Below, piece after piece: positions 44,297 through 51,944 of a stretch of 64,000 nt of DNA; position 1 is the stretch's first letter, and each line of letters starts with the position of its first letter. The stretch comes from Gammaproteobacteria bacterium (GTDB taxonomy: Bacteria > Pseudomonadota > Gammaproteobacteria > Chromatiales > Chromatiaceae). Below the pieces are notes generated by a model. The model was given only the letters and a program-made list of their open reading frames with translations, had not been told where the DNA came from and did not search any database. The stretch lies in the NCBI GenBank assembly GCA_024277555.1, contig JAJRUY010000320.1:13063-77062 (forward strand), written 5' to 3'. The position numbers and the translations under genes are program-made.

Positions 44297-46102
44297 TCAG
44301 CGTAACGATATATGAGGATCCGGCAGTTCTTCGCGCCTGTCCATGACGGCGAAGAACTCTATCACCTTTCCCGACTCTCCCTTGACCTTGACAGCACCGC
44401 TGTCAATGCCACTCTGCCAGGTTTCCTCGCCGAGGAAAATCCGATTACCAAATTTGCGGCTCATGGTCACCGTGGCATCGGCCTCAGATGGCAGTTCATC
44501 CATAATTTCCAGCACACTGTTGCGTAACGTGAGCGTGAATGTCTCGCCTGTGTCCGTGAAGCTAAAGCCGAGTGTGCTGTGCTTGCCGTCCGCACGTTCT
44601 GGATTAATGCTGTAACGCAGGTTGTCGAAAATGATCGCGGTTTCCGTGGTCTCAATTGAAAATATCTGCTTGAGAATCATATCCTGCAGAGCACGAACGG
44701 GAATTTTGCCTTCAATCTCAAGTGCACCGGTCAGGTAGAAACCTCGCAGGCTGCTGCTGGTCTGGGCATAACCGAGTACACGCAATGCAGCTGCCTTGAG
44801 GTATCGCGCCTGCCAGTCTTCCTTATTGACGCGGATCAGGGGTGTTGTGAGTTCGGCTGCCCATTGCGCATCCCCGGCGAAAAAGGCTTTCTCGGCTGCG
44901 GCAAGAACCTTGTCACGTCCACCCATGATTTCGACCGTGCGACGCGCTTTTTCCAATCTGGGCGTGGGGCGTAATTCGGCCGGGTCGCCATTCCACCAAC
45001 TGATGTAACCGCCGTAAATATTGCGGACACTCACATCGACATTGCCGTAATATTCAACTCCCCAGGGTTCAAGCTGGACAGCCCCGGGAAGCCTGATAGT
45101 CTCCGCGAGTTCATCGGGTGTTAAGCCCATGTTGATCAAACGTACCGACTGATCGTGAACATACAGCATGGCATCACGATAGTTGGTAAGTATCTTGCTG
45201 ATTTCCGCCTGCCCTGAAACAGTTGGACCATGACTGGGAACCATGTGATCGACCTGGTAGCTCCGCATTTTGTCCAGGGCGCCTGCCCATCGCTCGATGT
45301 CCCTTGGGCGTGTACCTCGCAGGGAGTGTAATTGTGGGAAAGTCGGACCCTGGATTTCATCGCCCGTGAAGAGGACTTTCTGATCGGGCATATAAATGGC
45401 CATATGGCTGGCAGACTCACCACCGGTGTGAAAGAAGACAAAGCGGTAACCTACCAGCGTCATCTCCGTTTCACCCTCGAGAGAAATGCTTGTATTAGGT
45501 GGAATAAACCCACCCGTGCCCCTGACATTAAACCCACAACATCCGACATGGTATTGCTGTCCCTCGGCATCTGCGGGCAGCATCACACCATACATATAGC
45601 CTGCCCGCAGCCCCATGATCGGGCCGGTCGCAACATTCTCCTGCACGGTTTCGCGCATCAGGTTTTCACTGGCGATGACCTTAACTTTGCCGCTAGCTGC
45701 GTCTTCACGTGAAATAAACACGGAAGCACCGTTTGTATGATCAGCATGGTGATGGGTATAGATCACTGCCTCAATAGGCTTGTCGGTCATTTCTTTTAAC
45801 CGATCCACAACGACCTGCGCGTGTTCGGTCGCAACCGTGGTATCAATCACAACCAGGCTGGCGTCACCTTCGATGATGATGGAATTGCCAAAGCCGTGAT
45901 TGGGGGTGTTAAAACTCCAGATTTTGTACGGGCCAACCTGAATGGTCTCTTCTTTGAACAATCGGGCGTGGTCGATATAGTTCTGGGGCGCGGAGAAAGG
46001 TACGAAGTATTTTTCCGGGCGAGGTGGCGGCGTATTTTCGGCCATCAGGTTCCCTGAAACCACCGAAATAAGTAAAAGTGCAACGAATGCTTTCCTGATC
46101 AT
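44297..46102 (-). CDS. Exported MBL-fold hydrolase with C-terminal SCP2-like domain (alkyl-sulfatase-like)
   Basis: The 601-residue protein has a signal peptide (residues 1-21), a metallo-beta-lactamase domain with HHHADH (residues 117-122), and a C-terminal domain of roughly 130 residues with SCP2-type strands. This layout is that of the alkyl sulfatase (SdsA) family, which cleaves alkyl sulfates; the signature differs slightly (THHHADHTNG). Sulfatase activity is therefore plausible but not certain. It is exported, so it would act in the periplasm. It stands alone on the minus strand. Confidence 0.8.
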   Translation of the reverse strand: MIRKAFVALLLISVVSGNLMAENTPPPRPEKYFVPFSAPQNYIDHARLFKEETIQVGPYKIWSFNTPNHGFGNSIIIEGDASLVVIDTTVATEHAQVVVDRLKEMTDKPIEAVIYTHHHADHTNGASVFISREDAASGKVKVIASENLMRETVQENVATGPIMGLRAGYMYGVMLPADAEGQQYHVGCCGFNVRGTGGFIPPNTSISLEGETEMTLVGYRFVFFHTGGESASHMAIYMPDQKVLFTGDEIQGPTFPQLHSLRGTRPRDIERWAGALDKMRSYQVDHMVPSHGPTVSGQAEISKILTNYRDAMLYVHDQSVRLINMGLTPDELAETIRLPGAVQLEPWGVEYYGNVDVSVRNIYGGYISWWNGDPAELRPTPRLEKARRTVEIMGGRDKVLAAAEKAFFAGDAQWAAELTTPLIRVNKEDWQARYLKAAALRVLGYAQTSSSLRGFYLTGALEIEGKIPVRALQDMILKQIFSIETTETAIIFDNLRYSINPERADGKHSTLGFSFTDTGETFTLTLRNSVLEIMDELPSEADATVTMSRKFGNRIFLGEETWQSGIDSGAVKVKGESGKVIEFFAVMDRREELPDPHISLR

Positions 46103-46184
46103 CTGAAACTCCGTATATGTTCAATAGTCGATGTTAGTGAATGTGAAGTTGTTCCCAGAGCCGATATAGTTCTTTACACCGAAT

Positions 46185-47585
46185 TCACGATTTTTGTGTG
46201 TTGTCGAAAACCGCGCTTTCAAGATTCTGGAATTCTTCCTCCATGTATTGCGCCAGTGTGTCCAGATTTTCCATGTCGTGGGTGGCGACAATCCCGAAAT
46301 GCAGTTTGCCGGCGTAACTGAACAGGGTGATATTCATACGCAGACCGGGGATCAGGGTACTGATTGGGTACATCTGTTCCAGCGTTGCGCCTTTCAGGTA
46401 CAGCGGGGTTTTTGAACCGGGCACGTTGGAAACCAGCGTGTGACCGTTCGCCGGCAGCTTGTCACTGAGCCCGACCTTATCAACCAGCTCACTGAACATT
46501 GCCGACAAGATGGTATATTGTTCAACCGAAGAGCCTGGTACACCATCGATCTGGTTCCTGACATTGCGCAAGGTAAAACCGATTTCACGTAAGCGCACGA
46601 ATGGATCGTCAGTCGGTTCCGCCAGCTTGACCAGGACGATGCCAATCTTATTACCGGTGTTTTTGTCACCATCTTTGCGCAGGTTGACCGGCATCTGGAT
46701 CGTGACCGGGTGATCCAGGGGATAGCCCTGATCTGCCAGGTAGCGGTGCAGGGCGCCGTCGATGCAGGTCAGCGCCACGTGGTTCAGCGTGGAACGTGTT
46801 GCCTTGCAAATCCGCTTGACCCTGGTCATCGGCACCCACGCAGTGCCGAGGCTGCGGCCTGGAGAGGTACTTCCGGTCATGGGTGTTTCCTGACGTGCGC
46901 TAAATGGCAAAGAGACGGCATTGCGGGTGATACCAATGAACTCCAGGTATTGTTGCGTTGTAAGCTTGGCAATGCCGCCGGTCGTTAGCAATTGATCCCA
47001 GGCCTGCTTTGTCAGGCTGCCGATCATGCCGCCAACAGCAGAACTACCTTCCTCTTCTTGCTTCGATCTGCCGCGTTGCGGCAATGTCCAGATCGGAGAC
47101 ACTTGCTGCTCTTCAGGTGAATCGCTAAAAGTCCTGTTCAGCCAGGATGTCATTGTCATGCCATCGGCATAGGCATGGTGCAACTTGAGGTAAATTGCGA
47201 ACTTTTTGCCCTTGATCCCATCGATCAGGTGAAACTCCCAAAGTGGCCTGGAACGATCCATCAGGGGCTCATGCAGCTGGGTTACAAGTTCTTTTACTTC
47301 TTCCCAGGTGATTGCCTTTTCCGGCCGGTGATAAAACACGTGTTCGTCGATACAGAAAGCTGAGCAGCGTTTCCAGTGAGGTCCCTTCCAGCCAATGAAG
47401 TTGATTACCAGGTTAAACGGCTCGGTCACCTTGTCATGGGTTTTCAATTCTTCAACCAGTTTGCCGGTAAAATCAGCCGGGCATTTTGCAGGCTTCTTGA
47501 AAAGCAGGAGTCCGGCAACATGCTTGGGACTGCCTTCCGATTCTGCAAGAAAAAAGGCCAGATCAAGTACAGACAGTTTCTTCAT
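46185..47585 (-). CDS. Wax ester synthase/diacylglycerol acyltransferase (WS/DGAT)
   Basis: The 466-residue protein has the WS/DGAT active site HHAYADG (residues 136-142), the PLWEFHLIDG segment before it (about residues 114-123), and a C-terminal region of usual length. It should esterify fatty alcohols or diacylglycerol with acyl-CoA to make storage lipid at the inner membrane. It lies 37 bases after an AraC regulator gene on the same strand, so the two may be cotranscribed. Confidence 0.92.
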   Translation of the reverse strand: MKKLSVLDLAFFLAESEGSPKHVAGLLLFKKPAKCPADFTGKLVEELKTHDKVTEPFNLVINFIGWKGPHWKRCSAFCIDEHVFYHRPEKAITWEEVKELVTQLHEPLMDRSRPLWEFHLIDGIKGKKFAIYLKLHHAYADGMTMTSWLNRTFSDSPEEQQVSPIWTLPQRGRSKQEEEGSSAVGGMIGSLTKQAWDQLLTTGGIAKLTTQQYLEFIGITRNAVSLPFSARQETPMTGSTSPGRSLGTAWVPMTRVKRICKATRSTLNHVALTCIDGALHRYLADQGYPLDHPVTIQMPVNLRKDGDKNTGNKIGIVLVKLAEPTDDPFVRLREIGFTLRNVRNQIDGVPGSSVEQYTILSAMFSELVDKVGLSDKLPANGHTLVSNVPGSKTPLYLKGATLEQMYPISTLIPGLRMNITLFSYAGKLHFGIVATHDMENLDTLAQYMEEEFQNLESAVFDNTQKS

Positions 47586-47622
47586 GGCCGTGTTTCCTGT
47601 TGGATGTTATTGATAAACACTT

Positions 47623-48657
47623 TCATTTCTCCCGGGTGTTGCGTTCATAGTGTTGCATGCGGTAAGTCCTGGGTGGCACTCCGGACCAGCGTTTAAAGGC
47701 ATGGGTGAAATTACCGGGTTCGGTATAGCCGAGGAGTTCCGCAATCTGATCCAGCCTGAAGTTGGTGGTCAGCAAATAGTTGCTGGCCAGGCCAAATCGA
47801 ATCTCGTTGACCAGTTTCTGAAATTTGGTGTTATGCGCAGTCAGGTGGCGGCGCAAAGTGCGCGACGACATGTGCATTTTTTCAGCGATGCTGTCGATAT
47901 CCGGAAAGTAACCTGGCTGTGAAAGGATGGCGTAACGCACATCATCCACCAGGTTGCCTTGCTTGCTGAGCTTTGAAATCAACAATTCACATTGCTGGAT
48001 GCATAGTTCTCTCGACTCCTTGCTGGTGTCACTGACGGTTCTGTCCAATACCTCAGCGGGTATCACCATTTCGTTAAACGGGCGGCCAAAATTAACCGGG
48101 CAGTCAAAATGTTTTGCATAGCAAGAGGGGGATTCACCGCCGGAATGGACGAAGTTGATTTCGATGACAGGCAGGCTGCCTCGTACCAGTTCCTGGTATA
48201 TCAGGTGAATGGCCGAGACTTCACGATCGGACATCACGTTCAACAAGTCCCCATAATCCATTAACGGTGCCATCCGGTGAGTTGCGGTGCCTCCCTGTTC
48301 AATCAATTCGTGCCTGAAGCAGGTAAATGAAAGGTTGACCAGCCGCAGGCCCAGGTGAACGGCCTGGCGCAGGGTCCTGGCACTCATCATGGCAAATCCG
48401 AACATTCCGTAATCGGCAACGTGTATTGCGCTCCCTAGCGCAAGCCCCAGGTACCGGTCGGCACTCAACTCCCGGATGTTTTGGCAGAACCGCAGTAGTT
48501 GTCCCAGGTAAATTCGTGAACTGCCGTCCTGCAATGTTTGTTTGCTGATGCCAGTGCCAATCAGGCATTGATCCAGGTTCAACAAATGGCTGTCGATATA
48601 GCGCAACGGGGCGGCCAGGCTGGATACGGAATGTTGAATCTGTCGATCAGAAGGCAT
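47623..48657 (-). CDS. AraC-family transcriptional regulator, intact copy of a duplicated 5' region
   Basis: The 344-residue protein has an N-terminal arabinose-binding-like domain and a C-terminal AraC helix-turn-helix (about residues 260-335, ending RWSGVPPRTYR). Its first 37 codons and upstream promoter are repeated, with 5 base changes, at 50551-50726 next to the gene it would originally have faced. The likely targets are the divergent catabolic operon at 50811 onward and the WS/DGAT gene. An inverted repeat operator lies in its promoter. Confidence 0.88.
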   Translation of the reverse strand: MPSDRQIQHSVSSLAAPLRYIDSHLLNLDQCLIGTGISKQTLQDGSSRIYLGQLLRFCQNIRELSADRYLGLALGSAIHVADYGMFGFAMMSARTLRQAVHLGLRLVNLSFTCFRHELIEQGGTATHRMAPLMDYGDLLNVMSDREVSAIHLIYQELVRGSLPVIEINFVHSGGESPSCYAKHFDCPVNFGRPFNEMVIPAEVLDRTVSDTSKESRELCIQQCELLISKLSKQGNLVDDVRYAILSQPGYFPDIDSIAEKMHMSSRTLRRHLTAHNTKFQKLVNEIRFGLASNYLLTTNFRLDQIAELLGYTEPGNFTHAFKRWSGVPPRTYRMQHYERNTREK

Positions 48658-48722
48658 GGCTGAGACATATTCTGACTATCGGACAGACATATTAGGATAG
48701 CTGTCCGATATTCACAAGTTTT
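48547..48722. repeat. Direct repeat copy A (AraC 5' end and promoter)
   Basis: 176 bases that match 50551-50726 with five substitutions (about 97 percent). This copy holds the first 37 codons of the intact AraC gene plus 65 bases upstream, and ends in AGTTTT. Foreign fragments begin at the next base. Confidence 0.92.
48677..48710. promoter_or_regulatory. Operator-like inverted repeat, copy A
   Basis: TATCGGACAG and CTGTCCGATA are perfect 10-base arms 14 bases apart, upstream of the AraC start. The same element occurs at 50681-50714 upstream of the catabolic operon. It is probably bound by the AraC regulator or another dimer, but this is positional inference. Confidence 0.5.
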
Positions 48723-48835
48723 CAGCTTTGTGTCAGTGGAAATGATACTGCTTGATACGGTGCTGATGTTGCATTTTCATCCAGACGAGTAAGTATCTTC
48801 TGAATAACGGCTGGGTCTTCAATCCTGGCGATGAC
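48722..48835 (-). pseudogene. C-terminal fragment of an IS91-like (Y2-type) transposase
   Basis: This frame reads VIARIEDPAVIQKIL, then about 20 more residues to a stop at 48722-48724. The IEDPxVIxKIL motif is found near the C-terminus of IS91/ISCR-family rolling-circle transposases. No upstream transposase sequence is present, so only the tail survives. The stop codon starts within the last base of the repeat, so the fragment abuts copy A exactly. Confidence 0.5.
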
Positions 48836-48836
48836 G

Positions 48837-48932
48837 TGTGAACCCGAAGCCGCCGGTCGCGCAATTGATCTTGCCTACCAGACCGGCTGTGCATTTTATA
48901 TCGTTCACGCCACCTGCGAAGAGACCATTTTG
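48837..48932 (+). pseudogene. Fragment of a dihydropyrimidinase/hydantoinase gene
   Basis: The frame reads CEPEAAGRAIDLAYQTG then CAFYIVHATCEE, which resembles the D-hydantoinase/dihydropyrimidinase core segment (EAEATxRAIxLA..YVVHVSC). It covers about 32 codons with no start, and the frame departs from the family on both sides. It is therefore a remnant. It overlaps no other recognisable gene. Confidence 0.5.
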
Positions 48933-48945
48933 CGGGGTACAGTGG

Positions 48946-49131
48946 CTATGGTTTGCCTGGCTCACCGTTGCGCATACGGAAGAAAAACGCCCCCGTCCCT
49001 GAATTGGCAATGACAAGATCAGGATTATCCTTGTCCCCAAGGGCGCTCACCAGGCGGGTCCCTGGTAATGTGCCCAGTTCCGCTGCACTGTCGCCCCAGC
49101 CGAGGCCATTGCGGTAATCAGAAAATTCGCC
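48946..49131 (-). pseudogene. Fragment resembling an FG-GAP/VCBS repeat protein
   Basis: On the minus strand the frame reads GEFSDYRNGLGWGD, GTRLVSALGDKDNPDLVIANSG and then GAFFFRMRN before a stop at 48946-48948. The DxDxxPDLxxANSG rhythm resembles FG-GAP repeats of surface proteins. No start or further repeat was found. Together with the transposase and hydantoinase fragments it forms a short stretch of mixed remnants. From 49132 to 49258 I see nothing. Confidence 0.4.
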
Positions 49132-49258
49132 AAGAAACTTTTTACTCTTTTTTGAAAACGAAACGCATCAAGCGCAAGATATACAAGCAGTCAGACTGCC
49201 TGACAGTATTGCTCTGAGCCACACTTGGATGGCTCACTTTCTACTTGCAAATACACAT

Positions 49259-50425
49259 TCAAGCTCCAAAAAAACTGAGCCAGTTACTTAGCTGTATGTC
49301 CTTGAACACGCTTTCATTTATGCCGGAGTAAATCAGGCTCCCTTTAATTTCTGCTGGAAGGACTTCATCACCCTGCAACTTATTAAGATACAGGATGTTT
49401 GCTATAAAACTGCTGTGAAATGTTTCACTTGATTTTATTTCTATCGGGAATAGAAAGGTGGATCGATCCTCAATCAAATCAACTTCATGACCTTTCTGAT
49501 CACGCCAAAAATAGAGGTTGACTTCGGTTCCGGAATTGTTGAGTTTTTTCAAGTATTCACTCACCACAAAGTTTTCAAATATGTTGCCTCTCAAGGGATG
49601 TGTATCAAGTTGATCCATTGAATTGATCCCCAGCAAGTAACACAGCAAGCCCGTGTCATGGAAGTACAACTTTGGAGTTTTGACAATTCGCTTATTGTAA
49701 TTATTGAAATGGGGAGAGAGAGTGAAGCATATATACGTAGAATTTAATGCTGAAATCCATTCCGAAATAGTGGGACTGCTTACGCCCACTTCATTTGAAA
49801 GTGAGGATGCGTTAATTAACTGACCAACGCGGCCAGCAGCCAGTTTTACAAATTTTTCGAATAAGTCAATTTTTGTAATATTTGTTAATAAGCGAATATC
49901 TTTTTCGACATAAAGCTGGAAATAGTTTTTTAACCATTTTGTTGGATTAAGCTGTGAATTGTATATCCGCGGGTAGCCACCATGAAACAGAAACTCATTC
50001 AGGGTAAAACCGGGGTTATGTTTGATAATTTCAGATACAGCTAGCGGATGCAGGTGAAATAGCTCTGTTCGGCCCGCCAGTGTCTGGGTAATCGAATCAA
50101 CCAGAAGAAGGCCGTTAGATCCTGTCAAAACAAATTTATTTTGATTCCCTGGTTCATCAACAATGGTTTGTATATAAGAACTGAGCTCAGGAACACGCTG
50201 AAATTCGTCAAGAATACAGTGTGTGGAAAGTTGATTGAGAAACCCCCTCGGATCAGATCTGGCCATCTCACGAACATCCGGATCTTCAAGAGATCGATAA
50301 TCGTATTGGCTAAATAGTTTTCGTACCAGCGTGGTCTTGCCAGATTGACGCGGACCCAGAAGTGTTAACACCGGATAGCTTTCAAGTGATTGGGTCAGTT
50401 GCTCTGAGATTGATCGCTCATACAT
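49259..50425 (-). CDS. AAA ATPase of the DUF4143 family
   Basis: The 388-residue protein has Walker A GPRQSGKT (residues 24-31), Walker B CILDEF, and a C-terminal DUF4143 nuclease-like domain (IEIKSSETF near residue 330). Such proteins are widespread, often on mobile DNA, with no established role; the ExK-like motif suggests a PD-(D/E)XK fold. The gene is clearly AT-richer than the surroundings and sits within the insert between the two AraC repeats. It starts at ATG 50425 just after an 8-base hairpin. Confidence 0.85.
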   Translation of the reverse strand: MYERSISEQLTQSLESYPVLTLLGPRQSGKTTLVRKLFSQYDYRSLEDPDVREMARSDPRGFLNQLSTHCILDEFQRVPELSSYIQTIVDEPGNQNKFVLTGSNGLLLVDSITQTLAGRTELFHLHPLAVSEIIKHNPGFTLNEFLFHGGYPRIYNSQLNPTKWLKNYFQLYVEKDIRLLTNITKIDLFEKFVKLAAGRVGQLINASSLSNEVGVSSPTISEWISALNSTYICFTLSPHFNNYNKRIVKTPKLYFHDTGLLCYLLGINSMDQLDTHPLRGNIFENFVVSEYLKKLNNSGTEVNLYFWRDQKGHEVDLIEDRSTFLFPIEIKSSETFHSSFIANILYLNKLQGDEVLPAEIKGSLIYSGINESVFKDIQLSNWLSFFGA

Positions 50426-50435
50426 ACGAAAATAA

Positions 50436-50459
50436 TGACACCCCTTACTAAGGGTGTCA
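50436..50459. promoter_or_regulatory. Inverted repeat before the DUF4143 ATPase start
   Basis: TGACACCC and GGGTGTCA form perfect 8-base arms around an 8-base loop, ending 11 bases upstream of the ATPase start codon. In the mRNA it would fold next to the start site, and in DNA it could be an operator. No obvious ribosome site separates it from the ATG. Confidence 0.4.
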
Positions 50460-50550
50460 ATTTAATATGCCGCTTTAAATTAACACCGAATAACATCTTT
50501 TGAAGGCATGAAGTTATTAATTTACTCATACACGATTGGTTTGTGGATAA

Positions 50551-50661
50551 GATGCCAGTGCCAATCAGGCATTGATTCAGGTTCAACAAATGGCTGTCGA
50601 TATAGCGCAACGGGGCGGCCAGGCTGGATATGGAATGTTGAATCTGGCGATCAGACGGCAT
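50551..50661 (-). pseudogene. Truncated AraC 5' remnant (37 codons)
   Basis: This is the start of a gene identical in kind to the AraC regulator at 47623-48657: MPSDRQIQHSISSLAAPLRY and on to GTG.. over 37 codons, after which the sequence diverges into the ATPase promoter. An open frame continues to 50395 but with unrelated residues. It cannot encode a regulator. Confidence 0.85.
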
Positions 50662-50680
50662 GACTGAGACATATTCTGAC

Positions 50681-50714
50681 TATCGGACAGACATATTAGG
50701 ATAGCTGTCCGATA
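50681..50714. promoter_or_regulatory. Operator-like inverted repeat, copy B
   Basis: Same TATCGGACAG/CTGTCCGATA element as at 48677, about 97 bases upstream of the reductase start at 50811. It marks the probable control site of the operon beginning there. The 149 bases from the AraC remnant start to 50811 hold no other gene. Confidence 0.5.
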
Positions 50715-50810
50715 TTCACAAGTTTTAAGCCGAATCAAACATTCTTCATTTTTTCAGCCAGTTATATGATGAATGCCTTGAATTTATAACTATGAAGCTT
50801 GGAGTAACCC

Positions 50811-51932
50811 ATGTCGCAAGAACGCAAAGTGCTGGTTTATGGAGCAAACGGCTATACCGGTAAGCTGGTTGCTGAAAGCCTGGCAGACCGAAATATTCCT
50901 TTTTACATGGCGGGTCGCAGTCGGGAGAAGCTCGAAAAAGCACTGGAAGTTGTGCAGCAACGCCACGCTGGCCCGGTCGATGCAGAAATCGTAACCGCAT
51001 CCAACGATCCTGTAGAGTTACGACCATTATTTGAACGTGTGGACGTGGTCATCAATGTCTCCGGCCCGTTCATGCAAATTGGTTGGCCGATCGTCGCGAC
51101 GGCGCTGGAAATGAACTGCCACTATCTCGATACCACCGGTGAGCAGGATTGGACCAATGCCATCAAGGAGAAGTACGGACAGGCGTTTGCCGACAAAGGC
51201 CTGCTGTTGAGTCCAGCCTGTTCCTATATGTGGACGGCCGGTGCGCTGGCGGCAGAAGTCGTGCTGGAAAACCCCGAAATCGACAGCCTTGACATCGTCT
51301 ACCAGATCGATCATGGCTTGCCATCTGAGGCATCCACCAAGTCATTTTTGCGCATGGTCTGTAATGATGTCTCCCAGTACTACCTGGAACTGAATAAGTT
51401 TGTTGCCTGGCCCAACGACCAGGTCGTCCAGGCCGTTGTTCCCCACCGTGGTTCCACGCTCAGCGCCCACCCCTGGGGCGGTGCCTGTGAACCGATCTGG
51501 TACAAAGACGATCCGCGCGTACGCAATTGCAAAGTGATCACGGCTATTGGTGAGCACATGGTCGCGGGTATCGTGCAGGCTATCCAGGCGTTTAATGCGG
51601 CAGCCCCGGGAATGACGCAGGAACAACGTGAAGAGTTTACCAACCAGATGGGTAACCAGATGGACACCGGCGAGCCGCCGAAAGACGATGTTGATGTCCA
51701 GCGCAGCGTGATTGTCTGTAATGGCCAGGGCCAGCAGGCGACAACTCAGTATGTGATGAATCTTTCGGCCCCCTATTCATGGACGGGTGAGATGTGTGCA
51801 GAAGGTGCGCAGCGCCTGTTGAACGGCCAATTGAAACAGACCGGCTTTCAATCGGCGGCAAAGGCATTTGGCCATCGCGAATTGATCACCCGGTTCCATG
51901 AACTGGGCTACTGCAGCGCGCTGCCGGATTGA
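50811..51932 (+). CDS. Saccharopine-dehydrogenase-like NAD(P)-dependent reductase, second copy
   Basis: This 373-residue protein opens with VLVYGANGYTGKLV and belongs to the same family as the product of 43094-44176, with the shared INVSGPFMQ segment and CSYMW. It is probably a cytoplasmic oxidoreductase with a lipid or keto substrate, but no family member with this layout is characterised in this setting. It begins the long plus-strand catabolic series and precedes the thiolase by 12 bases, so it likely lies in that operon. Confidence 0.8.
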   Translation: MSQERKVLVYGANGYTGKLVAESLADRNIPFYMAGRSREKLEKALEVVQQRHAGPVDAEIVTASNDPVELRPLFERVDVVINVSGPFMQIGWPIVATALEMNCHYLDTTGEQDWTNAIKEKYGQAFADKGLLLSPACSYMWTAGALAAEVVLENPEIDSLDIVYQIDHGLPSEASTKSFLRMVCNDVSQYYLELNKFVAWPNDQVVQAVVPHRGSTLSAHPWGGACEPIWYKDDPRVRNCKVITAIGEHMVAGIVQAIQAFNAAAPGMTQEQREEFTNQMGNQMDTGEPPKDDVDVQRSVIVCNGQGQQATTQYVMNLSAPYSWTGEMCAEGAQRLLNGQLKQTGFQSAAKAFGHRELITRFHELGYCSALPD

Positions 51933-51944
51933 GGGAAAACCCTG

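Larger units (their letters stand above)
50551..50726. repeat. Direct repeat copy B (AraC 5' end and promoter)
   Basis: Second copy of the 176-base repeat, 2004 bases downstream of copy A. It retains the operator-like inverted repeat (50681-50714) and continues without a break into the region upstream of the catabolic operon, so the original divergent promoter is probably this side. Confidence 0.92.

Noticed and set aside
48831..49013. A 60-codon frame with ATG at 48831
   Set aside because: The hydantoinase-like similarity ends after about 32 codons and the rest is noise, so it is not a functional small gene.
49259..50425. DUF4143 ATPase as a toxin-antitoxin or phage-defence gene
   Set aside because: There is no partner gene and no defence island around it; its role is unknown.
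50395..50661. An 88-codon frame starting like an AraC regulator
   Set aside because: Only its first 37 codons match the AraC gene, because of the duplicated region; the rest is unrelated sequence overlapping the ATPase gene.
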